DNA from: Porcincola sp945869225
GTDB taxonomy: Bacteria > Bacillota > Clostridia > Lachnospirales > Lachnospiraceae
NCBI RefSeq assembly: GCF_052118625.1
Contig: NZ_JBQKGW010000004.1
Span: 62,001 to 126,000 of the forward strand
Reading direction: 5' to 3'
Length of the DNA stretch: 64,000 bases
Part shown: positions 50,191-59,296 of the stretch, one piece after another
Position numbering within the stretch: position 1 is the first letter of the stretch
Layout: each line of letters opens with the position of its first letter
Notes under the pieces: model-generated
What the model was told of the DNA's origin: nothing
Database searches by the model: none
What the model saw: only the letters and a program-made list of their open reading frames with translations
Made by a program: the position numbers and the translations under genes

Positions 50191-51414
50191 TCAGGACCAC
50201 TGAATCGTGATCACGTGAAAAGAGTCATCGCAGGAATACCGTGTGTTCCAGGTATCCACGCCATTTTGCTGCATCAGGTACTGAACAGCGTCGTTGTACA
50301 TCTTGTCCGTGAACAGCTGCTCTTTGGCCTCGCTGTAGGCATCGGCTGACCCGAACTTCATAACGATGCTCTGTCTGCCGCTCTCCACGGAGTCCATCAG
50401 CGCATTATACACCGTATCATAGTCAAATGTCTCATAATACATGCCGTTGATTTTATAGTAGTTCCAGGAATCATCCGTGCAGGCCGGAAGCGCGATGCTC
50501 CCGTCCGGGATGTGAGTCGGCAGGATCTCATCATCCGTACAGCACAAATAATTGTAATTCATGACGGTAATGCCGGTTCCGCTCTCCTGACCGTCCGCAA
50601 AGACCGGATCGCCCCAGGTGACATCGACATGGTAATACTGATCGCCGATCCGGACGATATTCCAGGCGTGGTCACCGCCATTTTTGATCTTCCCGGTTAC
50701 ATAAGTGCAGAAATAGCCCATCCTGTGGAGGATATACTGGAAAGCCTTGGCATATCCCGCACAGACAGACTTATGATACAGAAGCGCACTCTGCGCGCAC
50801 TGACTGGACGGTGCATTCACGTCGTATTCAACCTGATTGATCAGGTACTCATAGACCGACTTGATCCGTCCGTAGTCTGACCAGGTTTCATCCGTCTGGG
50901 CGATACACGCATCCGCTGCAGCGTCCAGCTGCTGTTTCATCTCATCGCGCTGGTCTTCCGGGACGGTTGACTCAATCTGGTAGCTGACCACCTTTCCGGT
51001 GAGATTGCTGACAACCGTCTGCGCGCTGGATCCGACCCAGAACAGCTCCGGATGGTCTGCCAGGACGGCAAAGTATGCCTTCCAGAAGTCGTCCGCGCTG
51101 ACCTGCGCATACAGATCCCCGCTGTCCTCCCGGTTGCTGAGCCTGGAATACAGTTCTCTGTAGATTTCATTGTAGCTGCTGTCCAGGTGGTCAAAGTAGT
51201 ATTCCTCAATGCCTCCGTGATCCCACTCCGTATCTCCCAGATGGTAGTACGGGCTCTTCTCCAGACCGGCGGAGACTGCCAGATGCCGCGCTCCGCAGCC
51301 GCAGAGCGTCAGTGCCGCAAAGGTCATCAGCAGGATGACGGCTCCCTTCTTCAGAAGCCCCCGGGCTCCTTCAGTCTCCGGCCTTCCTGCCCGGCTTCTC
51401 TCTTTTTTCTCCAT
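50191..51414 (-). CDS. Transglutaminase-like lipoprotein
   Basis: 407 residues. Basic N-terminus, hydrophobic segment and lipobox ending LCGC with lipid-modified C40. A transglutaminase-like (papain-fold) domain follows: C218 in HKSVCAGYAKAF, H249 in GGDHAWNIV, D264 in HVDVTWGDP, an intact triad. Bacterial members of this family are mostly peptidases or amidases, often acting on the envelope; the substrate is not predictable. ATG 51414 follows GAGG. 34 bp after the beta-CASP gene and directly before the 823-residue protein. Confidence 0.9.
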   Translation of the reverse strand: MEKKERSRAGRPETEGARGLLKKGAVILLMTFAALTLCGCGARHLAVSAGLEKSPYYHLGDTEWDHGGIEEYYFDHLDSSYNEIYRELYSRLSNREDSGDLYAQVSADDFWKAYFAVLADHPELFWVGSSAQTVVSNLTGKVVSYQIESTVPEDQRDEMKQQLDAAADACIAQTDETWSDYGRIKSVYEYLINQVEYDVNAPSSQCAQSALLYHKSVCAGYAKAFQYILHRMGYFCTYVTGKIKNGGDHAWNIVRIGDQYYHVDVTWGDPVFADGQESGTGITVMNYNYLCCTDDEILPTHIPDGSIALPACTDDSWNYYKINGMYYETFDYDTVYNALMDSVESGRQSIVMKFGSADAYSEAKEQLFTDKMYNDAVQYLMQQNGVDTWNTRYSCDDSFHVITIQWS

Positions 51415-51448
51415 TCAAACCTCATAATATGTACAGCCATGCGGCCGC

Positions 51449-53143
51449 TCAGCGCTTCCACTTCTCACAGAGCCTCAGGATTTCCTGCGTAAACTCCGAG
51501 AGATCCTTGTTGGCTCCGCCCTCGCTGTCCCGGATCACGCTCATCAGCCGCGAGCCAGCTGCAACCAGCTTTGTATATACCTGGGCTGCTTTCCTGGTCT
51601 GCGAGGTCACGCGCACAGCCGCGCCCCTGTCGGAGCCCTTTCTGCGGACAAATGCACCCCCGGCTGCCTTCGCCTCCGCAAGGCCTTTCTGTCTTTCCTT
51701 CGAGAGCAGCACCGGCTGCGCGTCAACCGTGATCTGGCCGCTGGCCAGATCAAACTCTGCGCCGGAATAGGGCGCATAGGCATCCAGCCCAAGCTCATTC
51801 TTCAGCCTGTCCCTGAATATCTCGGTGACATAATCCTCGCCGTGTGTGACAAAGACTTTCTGCGGCTTTTCCTCCATCGAGGAAATCCAGCGCATGAGTC
51901 CCTCATTGTCAGCATGTCCGGACACCCCCGGCAGCTGGCAGATCTCCGCCTCGACATCGATGTCCTCGCCGAACAGCCGGAGATGGTCCGCCCCTTCCAG
52001 GAGCGCCCGCCCCGGTGTTCCCGCTGCCTGATAACCGACAAACAGGATGGTACACTCCGGCCGCCACAGATTGTGCTTAAGGTGATGCTTGATCCGTCCG
52101 GCGTCGCACATGCCGCTTGCGGAGATGATGACCTTCGGCTCCTCTATGAAATTGATCGCCCTGGAGTCGTCCGCCGTGACAGCCGTCTTCAGCCCGTCAA
52201 AACCGATCGGGTTAATCCCCTTCTGAAGCAGCTCCGTTGCCTCTGCGTCGAAATCTTCATACATCCGCTTCTGAAAAACCTGCGTGGCTTCATTTGCAAG
52301 CGGGGAATCCACATAAACCTTGAACCCATCATGGCCTGACACCATATGTTTTTCCTTGATTTCCCGGATAAAATAGAGCATCTCCTGGGTTCTGCCCACA
52401 GCAAATGAAGGAATCACAACATTCCCGCCCCGGTCGAAGGTCCGCTGGATGACCTCCGCCAGCGCCTGCGCATAGTCCGATCTCGGCGGGCGGGGGTGCG
52501 CACGGTCGCCGTAGGTAGATTCCATCACCACATAGTCCGCCTTCTTCGGATAGACCGGATCCCGGATGAGCGGCTGATTCGTATTTCCGATATCCCCGGA
52601 AAAGATGATAGACCGCGTCGTGTCTCCCTCCGTGATGGTCACCTCGATTGAGGCGGACCCGAGCAGGTGCCCCGCGTCAAAAAAGCGGACCTTGATTCCG
52701 TCGGCGATATAGCGTTCTTCCTCATAGTTCAGATTCACGAAACACTTGACCGCTCCCTGCGCGTCCTCGATTGAGTACAGCGGCTCGACCAGCTCACGGC
52801 CGGCCCGCTGGTTCTTGCGGTTCTTCCACTCAGCCTCAAATTCCTGGATATGGGCTGAATCGAGCAGCATGATGCTGCACAGGTTTGCCGTCCCATAGGT
52901 CGAGAAAATCTGGCCGTGGAACCCATGTCTGTACAGAAGCGGCAGATTCCCGGAATGGTCGATGTGCGCATGCGTCAGCAGGACCATGTCGATGTCCCCC
53001 GCCGCCACCGGAAGTGGTTTGTTCTCATATAAATCCGGTCCCTGCTCCATCCCGCAGTCAATCAGGATCTTTTTTCCGGCAGCTTCCAGATAGTAGCAGC
53101 TTCCTGTGACTTCGTGATCAGCTCCAAGAAAAGTCAGTTTCAT
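51449..53143 (-). CDS. Beta-CASP metallo-beta-lactamase-fold nuclease
   Basis: 564 residues from ATG 53143 (GGGAGG at 8 bases; a TTG six bases earlier is less likely). Metal motif LTHAHIDHSG with H58, H60, D62, H63; FFDAGHLLGSASIEV; IIFSGDIGN; MESTYGDR; beta-CASP insert with VIPSFAVGRTQEML, ISASGMCDAGRIKHHL; final SGHADNEGL and FVTHGE. These are the marks of the YSH1/CPSF-type beta-CASP family, zinc-dependent ribonucleases that process RNA. The C-terminal 60 residues are variable. Not RNase J, whose layout differs. Confidence 0.92.
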   Translation of the reverse strand: MKLTFLGADHEVTGSCYYLEAAGKKILIDCGMEQGPDLYENKPLPVAAGDIDMVLLTHAHIDHSGNLPLLYRHGFHGQIFSTYGTANLCSIMLLDSAHIQEFEAEWKNRKNQRAGRELVEPLYSIEDAQGAVKCFVNLNYEEERYIADGIKVRFFDAGHLLGSASIEVTITEGDTTRSIIFSGDIGNTNQPLIRDPVYPKKADYVVMESTYGDRAHPRPPRSDYAQALAEVIQRTFDRGGNVVIPSFAVGRTQEMLYFIREIKEKHMVSGHDGFKVYVDSPLANEATQVFQKRMYEDFDAEATELLQKGINPIGFDGLKTAVTADDSRAINFIEEPKVIISASGMCDAGRIKHHLKHNLWRPECTILFVGYQAAGTPGRALLEGADHLRLFGEDIDVEAEICQLPGVSGHADNEGLMRWISSMEEKPQKVFVTHGEDYVTEIFRDRLKNELGLDAYAPYSGAEFDLASGQITVDAQPVLLSKERQKGLAEAKAAGGAFVRRKGSDRGAAVRVTSQTRKAAQVYTKLVAAGSRLMSVIRDSEGGANKDLSEFTQEILRLCEKWKR

Positions 53144-53315
53144 GGACAAATCCTCCCTTTCGCCAAATATTTCAGATAATGACAGTATAGCCTATTTGAG
53201 GGACTTGATGAACGTTTTCCGGTATAATCAGGGTATCGATTGTGTCCGGGTTTAAAGCGGCCGCACCGCTGGCGGCACCCGGAAGGCCGGCCTTAAGAAG
53301 GATGGAGGGAAAAAC
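53144..53315. promoter_or_regulatory. Divergent promoter region
   Basis: Two -10 candidates: TATACT on the minus strand (53184-53189) for the nuclease operon and TATAAT on the plus strand (53222-53227) for the HAD gene. The matching -35 boxes are poor. Confidence 0.45.
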
Positions 53316-54074
53316 ATGACCGGAATCTGTTTTGATATTGACGACACGCTCTACAGCCGCGGGGCACTGCTGATCCAGGCGGCTGAGGAAACGCTCCGGC
53401 GGACAGATGGTTTTATTATGTCAGACAGGATGTCTTTTTCAGGTGAAGTTTTTCTTAAGATTTTCTACGAAAAAAGCGACGAGAATTTCGCGCTTGTGGA
53501 GAGCGGTCAAATCACGGCCAGAGAGTCGAACATCTGGCGTCTTCAGCAGACATTTCTGGCAATGGGGCTGCCCGCGGAATCATGGCAGGGTGCGCATTTC
53601 ACAGACCGGTACACGCAGCTCCAGAATCAGATGGTGCTCTCTCCGACCATGAGGGGGTTGCTGGAGGATCTGGCCCGGTGCGCCAGAGAATCCGCCGGGC
53701 AGCTGCGGCTTGGCATCGTCACCAACGGGGCATCCGGCCATCAGTGGAAGAAATACCGGCAGCTCGGGCTGGAGAGCTGCATCCCGAAGGCGTATGTAAC
53801 CGTCTCCGGGGACGTCGGCATATCCAAGCCGGAGCCCGGCATCTTCCGCGCAGCGGAAGATGCAATCGGTCTGATGCCCAGAGACCTCTGGCTTGTCGGA
53901 GACTCCCTGAAACACGACATTGAAGGCGCTCATGCTGCGGGATGGCATACGATCTGGATGAACAGAAATGCCGGCAGTCTGCAGTGCGCAGATGCCGGCA
54001 TCACCGTCCACAGCGAAGCGGAGCTTGCAGCCGCCCTCCGGCAGCTTGTGCAGTTCACTGAACCCGGTACCTGA
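53316..54074 (+). CDS. HAD-superfamily phosphatase-like hydrolase
   Basis: 252 residues. Motif I DIDDTL with D7 nucleophile and D9; a helical cap (about 20-110); motif II GIVTNG; motif III lysine in SKPEPGIF; motif IV GDSLKHDIEGAHAAG. This is a subfamily I HAD, close to the YjjG/phosphoglycolate type; substrate unknown. ATG follows GGAGGG. Alone on the plus strand between minus-strand neighbours. Confidence 0.9.
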   Translation: MTGICFDIDDTLYSRGALLIQAAEETLRRTDGFIMSDRMSFSGEVFLKIFYEKSDENFALVESGQITARESNIWRLQQTFLAMGLPAESWQGAHFTDRYTQLQNQMVLSPTMRGLLEDLARCARESAGQLRLGIVTNGASGHQWKKYRQLGLESCIPKAYVTVSGDVGISKPEPGIFRAAEDAIGLMPRDLWLVGDSLKHDIEGAHAAGWHTIWMNRNAGSLQCADAGITVHSEAELAAALRQLVQFTEPGT

Positions 54075-54092
54075 ATCTGCCCGAAGCCGGCT

Positions 54093-55055
54093 TCAGATGC
54101 TCATGATCAGCTGATAGACAGCTGCCATGACCGGAAGCGTCACGATGGAAACGACCGACGTGAAGATGATCCCGTTGGAGCACTCCTCTGACCGGATTCC
54201 CCGCTCGGACAGCATCACGAGCGGCATCGTGCCGACCGGCATCGCCATCATGATCATGCTGAGCTGACGGATTTTCTCCGGCATCGGTACAAACCGGAGA
54301 ACGATGACGCAGATGGCCGGAAGAACAATCATCTTGAGCAGCATGAAGAGATACATGCGGCGGTCCTTGAAAATTGCCAGCAGGTTCTTCTCCCGTCCGA
54401 CGCTGACACCGATGATGATCAGTGAAACCGGAACCGCCGCGTCACCCAGATACGAGATCGGAGAGGCGACCACGTTGGGCACCCTGGCGCCGCAGACAAA
54501 TACAATGAGAGCTGCCATACAGGCGATCGTCCCCATGTTGATCATCGGCCGGATCTTCTTCCAGAGAGACCCTTTCTCCGCCTTCCGCTCCGACGGTTCC
54601 ATCTGGTCCAGATAATAGATGCCAAGCGTATAGAACAGGAGATTGTATTCAAAGATATAAATGGCAACGTAAAAAACATACTCAGGCCCGAGCAGACTTT
54701 TGACAACCGGAATCCCGATGAACCCCAGATTGGAAAATATGAACATCATCTGATAGATCAGTCTCCTGACGCGGTCCTTCGACAGAAAGCGGGCAAACAG
54801 CCAGCCAGTCAGAATCGCGACGAGAAAGATCAGTGCCGCAACAGCAAAGATCCCTCTGGAGAATTCAGGGCGCTTTCCTTCCGTATGAATCACCATACTT
54901 GAGAATATGATTGCGGGATTGAAGACATCCGCTGTCAGTCTGGACAGCGTCTTCAGCCCCGAATCCGAGATCATCTTCAATCTGTAGGCGGCAAAACCGA
55001 CAGCAATGATCATCAGCACAACCACCATCTGCTCAAGTGTATGCAAGGGACTCAT
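54093..55055 (-). CDS. AEC-family (auxin efflux carrier-like) transporter
   Basis: 320 residues with ten predicted membrane helices in two five-helix halves; typical stretches are FNPAIIFSSM near the end of the second helix, FSNLGFIGIPVVKSLLG, and ISYLGDAAVPVSLIIIGVSV. Family members export or import small carboxylates such as malate or malonate (substrate inferred only). The start codon lies in the last of three 29-bp repeats that each carry a GGAGG and an ATG. Confidence 0.9.
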   Translation of the reverse strand: MSPLHTLEQMVVVLMIIAVGFAAYRLKMISDSGLKTLSRLTADVFNPAIIFSSMVIHTEGKRPEFSRGIFAVAALIFLVAILTGWLFARFLSKDRVRRLIYQMMFIFSNLGFIGIPVVKSLLGPEYVFYVAIYIFEYNLLFYTLGIYYLDQMEPSERKAEKGSLWKKIRPMINMGTIACMAALIVFVCGARVPNVVASPISYLGDAAVPVSLIIIGVSVGREKNLLAIFKDRRMYLFMLLKMIVLPAICVIVLRFVPMPEKIRQLSMIMMAMPVGTMPLVMLSERGIRSEECSNGIIFTSVVSIVTLPVMAAVYQLIMSI

Positions 55056-55126
55056 GACAATACCTCCGGGCTTAAGGGACTCATGACAATACCTCCGGGC
55101 TTAAGGGACTCATGACAATACCTCCG
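55047..55126 (-). repeat. 29-bp tandem repeat that triplicates the ribosome site and start codon
   Basis: Copies at 55047-55075, 55076-55104 and 55105-55126 (last one partial, 22 bp). On the minus strand each reads GGAGGTATTGTCATGAGTCC. Because 29 is not a multiple of three, the two upstream ATGs open ten-codon frames MSPLSPEVLS (55081-55113 and 55052-55084), each with a TGA that overlaps the next ATG as ATGA. The third ATG is that of the transporter. Confidence 0.95.
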
Positions 55127-55145
55127 TTTTTTATACGGCAGAAAT

Positions 55146-55174
55146 ATGATACATGCAGCAGATGAGCCGGTCAA
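55146..55174 (-). promoter_or_regulatory. Promoter of the AEC transporter gene
   Basis: On the minus strand: -35 TTGACC (55169-55174), 17-bp spacer, -10 TATCAT (55146-55151). Confidence 0.7.
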
Positions 55175-55190
55175 ACGGTTTCAACCGTTT
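55173..55190. promoter_or_regulatory. Palindromic operator candidate between divergent genes
   Basis: AAACGGTT-TC-AACCGTTT, 8-bp arms, touches the -35 box of the transporter promoter. Further right, CCGGTTGTG is repeated directly at 55232-55240 and 55252-55260, a 20-bp period, in the leader of the oxidoreductase gene. Confidence 0.5.
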
Positions 55191-55362
55191 TTGGCGCTCA
55201 TTTCCGCACATTTTCAGGTACAAACCTGTCCCCGGTTGTGGTATCCTAGAACCGGTTGTGTGCAATCGACGTGCCTGTCCGAGTCTTGCATCCCAGTTCA
55301 TACAGGCACGGCACCAGATACCTGATCATTCACAGAGTTTACAGAATAAAGAGGGGATCTAT

Positions 55363-56754
55363 ATGAATCATTACGATACCATTATCGTCGGCGCAGGTCC
55401 CGGCGGCATTTTTTCTGCTTATGAGCTGGTCCGCCTGTGTCCGGATATGAAAATCGCCGTGTTTGAGCACGGCGGGCCGCTCCCGGAGCGAAGATGCCCG
55501 ATTGACGGCGATCGGATCAAGAACTGCATCCACTGCAAGACCTGCTCCATCATGAGCGGATTCGGCGGCGCAGGCGCATTCTCCGACGGAAAGTACAACA
55601 TTACAAATGAGTTTGGCGGCACGCTCTACGAGTACATCGGCCGGGAAAAGGCCATTGACCTGATGAAGTATGTCGACCAGATCAATATGGAGAACGGCGG
55701 CAGCCAGACGAAGCTCTACTCGACAGGCAACTCGCAGCTCCGCACGCGCTGCCTGCAGAACGACATGCACCTGCTCTCCGCTTCCGTCCGTCATCTCGGG
55801 ACGGACATCAACTACCAGGTGCTGGGCAACATTTACGACAAACTGAAGGATAAGGTGGACTTCTATTTTCATACGCCTGTCAGCAGCATCCGGTCGGATG
55901 AGCCCGGATTTACCATCCAGACGGAGCGGGGCTCATTCACGGCGGACGACTGCATCGTCTCCGTCGGACGATCCGGTTCCAAATGGATGGAAACGGTTTG
56001 CTCCGACCTGAATATTCCGACCAAATCGAACCGTGTCGATATCGGAGTCCGCGTCGAACTTCCGGCTCCGGTCTTCCAGAACATCACGGATGAGCTGTAT
56101 GAGGGCAAGATCGTCTACAAGACAAAAAAATACCAGGATCTGGTGCGTACCTTCTGCATGAACCCCAAGGGCGCTGTCGTCACGGAGAACACCAACGGCA
56201 TCGTCACGGTCAACGGGCACAGCTATGAGGATCCGTCCCGCCAGACAGAAAACACAAACTTCGCGCTTTTGGTCTCGAAGCACTTCACCGAACCTTTCAC
56301 CGACAGCAACGGGTACGGCGAGAGCATCGCACGCCTGTCGAACATGCTGGGCGGCGGTGTCATGCTGCAGCGATTCGGCGATCTGATCCGCGGTCAGCGG
56401 AGTACGGCGAAGCGTATTTCCAAATCCTTCACGCACCCGACACTGGAGGCAGTCCCCGGAGACCTGTCGCTGGTCATCCCGAAGCGCATCCTGGACGACA
56501 TCATCGAGATGATCTATGCCCTTGACAAGATTGCGCCAGGTACCGCAAGTGATGACACCCTGCTGTATGGCGTCGAGGTCAAGTTCTACAACATGACCGT
56601 CGATATCGACAACGATCTCCAGACCTGCCACAAGGGTCTGTTTGTGATCGGGGACGGCAGCGGAGTCACGCATTCCCTTTCACACGCCTCCGCAAGCGGC
56701 GTGTATGTTGCAAGATACATCGCAGATCACCAGAAGGAATCCAAACAATCGTGA
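55363..56754 (+). CDS. FAD-dependent oxidoreductase (dehydrogenase-like)
   Basis: 463 residues from ATG 55363 (GAGGGG at 6 bases); the frame is open 210 bases upstream without a site. N-terminal FAD motif YDTIIVGAGPGGIFSAYEL; a Cys-rich loop CPIDGDRIKNCIHCKTCSIM; SGFGGAGAFSDGKYN; and a C-terminal FAD motif GLFVIGDGSGVTHSLSHASA. This matches the group of large uncharacterised FAD dehydrogenases in Clostridia. The Cys cluster (CPxDG..NCxHCKTC) could bind metal or a 4Fe-4S cluster (inference). Substrate unknown. Stop overlaps the start of the methyltransferase gene. Confidence 0.88.
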   Translation: MNHYDTIIVGAGPGGIFSAYELVRLCPDMKIAVFEHGGPLPERRCPIDGDRIKNCIHCKTCSIMSGFGGAGAFSDGKYNITNEFGGTLYEYIGREKAIDLMKYVDQINMENGGSQTKLYSTGNSQLRTRCLQNDMHLLSASVRHLGTDINYQVLGNIYDKLKDKVDFYFHTPVSSIRSDEPGFTIQTERGSFTADDCIVSVGRSGSKWMETVCSDLNIPTKSNRVDIGVRVELPAPVFQNITDELYEGKIVYKTKKYQDLVRTFCMNPKGAVVTENTNGIVTVNGHSYEDPSRQTENTNFALLVSKHFTEPFTDSNGYGESIARLSNMLGGGVMLQRFGDLIRGQRSTAKRISKSFTHPTLEAVPGDLSLVIPKRILDDIIEMIYALDKIAPGTASDDTLLYGVEVKFYNMTVDIDNDLQTCHKGLFVIGDGSGVTHSLSHASASGVYVARYIADHQKESKQS

Positions 56755-57452
56755 ATACAAATACAGAAAACAAAGAAAAAGAAATAGAGGCAGCGGCAAA
56801 TACGGCTGTCCCCCAGGACAGCACATCGGAACCGATCGACTTTACCTACATTGAGAACGCCAGAAAGCCGGTCGGCGAGCTGGGCGGAACAGTGTTGGAC
56901 GACATGAACGAGAGTCATGCCGCCCTTACCGAATGGGGCTTTTCACACCTTCATTTTGGGAGCACCGTCCTTGACGTGGGCTGCGGCGGGGGCAATGCGC
57001 TCCGCCTCGCCATGCATCAGGATCCCGGTGCAGAATTCTTCGGCATCGATTACTCCGACGTATCAATTGAAAAGGCTACCTCTTTCAACGGGGAAGCCGT
57101 AATGAGCGGGCGGCTGAGCCTGAAGAAAGCCTCTGTCAGCAGTCTGCCCTTCAGGGACAGCTTCTTCGACACCGTCTACTCGGTTGAAAGCTACTTCTTC
57201 TGGCCGGATCTTCCCGGCGACATGAGGGAAATCTGCCGCGTCCTGAAGACCGGCGGCACCTTCGCCATCATCGTAGAAATGGTTGCCGGGGACATGAGCG
57301 ATCGATTCGAGAAGATCACCGAGCACCTTCACATGAATGTACTTGCGCCGGAGCAGCTCGCTGAAGTCTACAGACAGGCCGGGTTCACCGACGTAACGTA
57401 TGACTGGGACAAGGAAAAGGGCTGGCTGGTCATGCAGGGCAGAAAGGCCTGA
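56751..57452 (+). CDS. Class I SAM-dependent methyltransferase
   Basis: 233 residues from GTG 56751, which overlaps the upstream stop as GTGA. A 30-residue Glu/Thr/Ala-rich N-terminus, then SAM motif I VLDVGCGGGNALRLA (73-87), motif II GIDYSDVSIEKA, post-I DTVYSVESYFFWPDL, and ICRVLKTGGTFAIIVEM. Methyltransf_11/25 type; acceptor unknown. Coupled to the FAD oxidoreductase. Confidence 0.88.
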   Translation: MNTNTENKEKEIEAAANTAVPQDSTSEPIDFTYIENARKPVGELGGTVLDDMNESHAALTEWGFSHLHFGSTVLDVGCGGGNALRLAMHQDPGAEFFGIDYSDVSIEKATSFNGEAVMSGRLSLKKASVSSLPFRDSFFDTVYSVESYFFWPDLPGDMREICRVLKTGGTFAIIVEMVAGDMSDRFEKITEHLHMNVLAPEQLAEVYRQAGFTDVTYDWDKEKGWLVMQGRKA

Positions 57453-57525
57453 GGCAGGCAGCGCGTATAAGATCACAGGACGGCCATGTGTCTGAAAAGA
57501 AATTGCTGAAACGGAGGGGATACAG

Positions 57526-58089
57526 ATGAGGAAAGCTGCTGTTCTGTTTCCGGGAATCGGCTACAGCGTCGAGCGGCCGCTGCTCTACTATTCCGGAAAA
57601 ATGGCAAGGGCACAGGGATATGATGTCATCCCAGTACCGTATTCAGGCTTCCCGAAAAAACAGGCAGGAAGTCACGATATGCTGCTGAAGGCATTTCAGG
57701 TCGGAAGAGCAGGGGCGGAATCGCTTCTGGAGAACTCACAGCTGGAAGCCTGCGACGACCTGATCTTCTTCTCGAAGAGCATCGGGACAGCAATCGGTGC
57801 GTCCTATGCCGATGACCACCACCTCGACCGGAAAGTCCGGCATATCCTGTACACACCCGTTGCCGAAACCTTTGATTTTCTGAAGGGCTCCGGAATCGCA
57901 TTTCACGGCACAAAAGACCCCTGGGCGGAAAATGATGCCATCCTGAATGCCTGCCGCAAGTGCGACGTTCCGCTCTTTACCTTTGATGGTGCAAATCACT
58001 CTCTGGAGATCGGCGATTTCCGGACGGACATCCAGAATCTGGGACAGATCATGGAAACCGTCTGGGACTACCTCTTCTCGGGGATGTAA
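57526..58089 (+). CDS. Small alpha/beta-hydrolase-like protein
   Basis: 187 residues; ATG follows GGAGGGG. Strand-loop start AAVLFPGIGYSVERPLLYYS, possible nucleophile region IFFSKSIGTAIGASYA (serine in SKSIG in place of GxSxG), and a histidine in FDGANHSLEI with GTKDPWAEND upstream as acid region. Resembles the compact dienelactone-hydrolase-like/KANL3-Tex30-type hydrolases. Activity uncertain because the nucleophile elbow is atypical. Confidence 0.7.
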   Translation: MRKAAVLFPGIGYSVERPLLYYSGKMARAQGYDVIPVPYSGFPKKQAGSHDMLLKAFQVGRAGAESLLENSQLEACDDLIFFSKSIGTAIGASYADDHHLDRKVRHILYTPVAETFDFLKGSGIAFHGTKDPWAENDAILNACRKCDVPLFTFDGANHSLEIGDFRTDIQNLGQIMETVWDYLFSGM

Positions 58090-58140
58090 GCAAACTGCTC
58101 TTTGACAGCGATTCATGAATTTACAGGAAATTGTTTCACT

Positions 58141-59217
58141 ATGAGTAAAAAAATCGTTCTGACCGGCGGCGGAACCGCCGGCCATGTTACACCGAACATT
58201 GCGCTGCTCCCGACGCTGAAAAAACTTGGGTATGAGGTCTCTTACATTGGCTCCTACAACGGAATTGAAAAGAAGCTGATCACAGAGCAGGGCATTCCAT
58301 ACAGCGGCATCGACTCCGGAAAGCTCCGCAGGTATTTTGACTGGAAGAATTTTTCCGATCCTTTCCGTGTCCTGCACGGCTACTTTCAGGCAAGACACAT
58401 CCTGAAACGGACAAAGCCCGATGTTGTTTTCTCAAAGGGCGGCTTTGTCAGCGTGCCTGTTGTCCGCGCCGCCGCCAGCCTCCATATCCCGACCATCATC
58501 CACGAGTCGGACATGACACCCGGACTGGCCAACAGACTGGCCATCCCGGCAGCGCAAAAGGTCTGCTGCTCCTTTCCGGAGACCATGCAGTACCTCCCGA
58601 AGGACAAAGCTGTCCTGTCCGGCTCCCCTGTCCGTCAGGAGCTGTTTGAGGGTACCCGGGAAAACGGACTTCGGTTTACCGGGTTTCCGGATGACGGAAA
58701 ACCCGTTCTCCTGGTCATCGGCGGAAGCCAGGGAGCGGCCTGCATCAACGCTGCACTGCGCGCCTGCCTCCCGGAGCTTTTAAAACAGATGCGGATCATC
58801 CATCTCTGCGGGAAGGGCAATCTGGATCCGTCCATCCGGCATCCGGGCGAATATGTCCAGTATGAGTATATCGAGAGCGAGCTCAAGGATCTCTTCGCGC
58901 TCGCCGACATGGTTCTCTCGAGAGCCGGTGCCAACGCAATCTGCGAGCTGCTCGCGCTGCGCAAGCCGAATCTCCTGATTCCGCTCTCCGCGGCGGCCAG
59001 CAGAGGAGACCAGATCCTGAACGCGCGCTCCTATGAAAAACAGGGCTACAGCATGGTCCTGGAGGAGGAAAAGCTCACGCCGGAGATTCTGCCGGAGAAG
59101 CTTCAGGCTCTGTATGAAAACAGGCAGCGCTATATCGACGCCATGAGCAGCGCAGCCCAGAGCAATGCCATCGACATTATCTGCGGATTGATCGAATCCT
59201 GCTCGAATGTCACATAA
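58141..59217 (+). CDS. murG: UDP-GlcNAc:lipid I N-acetylglucosaminyltransferase MurG
   Basis: 358 residues from ATG 58141; the frame extends to a TTG 39 bases upstream but the conserved protein starts MSKKIVLTGGGTAGHVTPNI. GT28 fold: N-domain glycine loop GGGTAGH, second glycine loop SKGGFVSVPVVRAA, IHESDMTPGLANRL, and C-domain VIGGSQGAACINAAL, SRAGANAICELLALRKPNLL. MurG makes lipid II at the inner membrane face, the last cytosolic step of peptidoglycan precursor synthesis. It stands outside any division/wall cluster here. Only a weak ribosome site (AGGAAATTG) is seen. Confidence 0.95.
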   Translation: MSKKIVLTGGGTAGHVTPNIALLPTLKKLGYEVSYIGSYNGIEKKLITEQGIPYSGIDSGKLRRYFDWKNFSDPFRVLHGYFQARHILKRTKPDVVFSKGGFVSVPVVRAAASLHIPTIIHESDMTPGLANRLAIPAAQKVCCSFPETMQYLPKDKAVLSGSPVRQELFEGTRENGLRFTGFPDDGKPVLLVIGGSQGAACINAALRACLPELLKQMRIIHLCGKGNLDPSIRHPGEYVQYEYIESELKDLFALADMVLSRAGANAICELLALRKPNLLIPLSAAASRGDQILNARSYEKQGYSMVLEEEKLTPEILPEKLQALYENRQRYIDAMSSAAQSNAIDIICGLIESCSNVT

Positions 59218-59241
59218 ATGTGCATGATACATTTTCACTTC

Positions 59242-59281
59242 ATTCGGAGGTTCTCTGTGCAGACCTCCGAATTTCTTTTTT
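59242..59281 (+). terminator. Terminator of murG
   Basis: ATTCGGAGGT (59242-59251) pairs with ACCTCCGAAT (59263-59272), then TTTCTTTTTT. Confidence 0.93.
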
Positions 59282-59296
59282 CTGCCTCTGAAAGGG

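Noticed and set aside
55060..55360. Replication origin at the switch from minus-strand to plus-strand genes
   Set aside because: Gene direction changes here, but no DnaA box was found in the interval.
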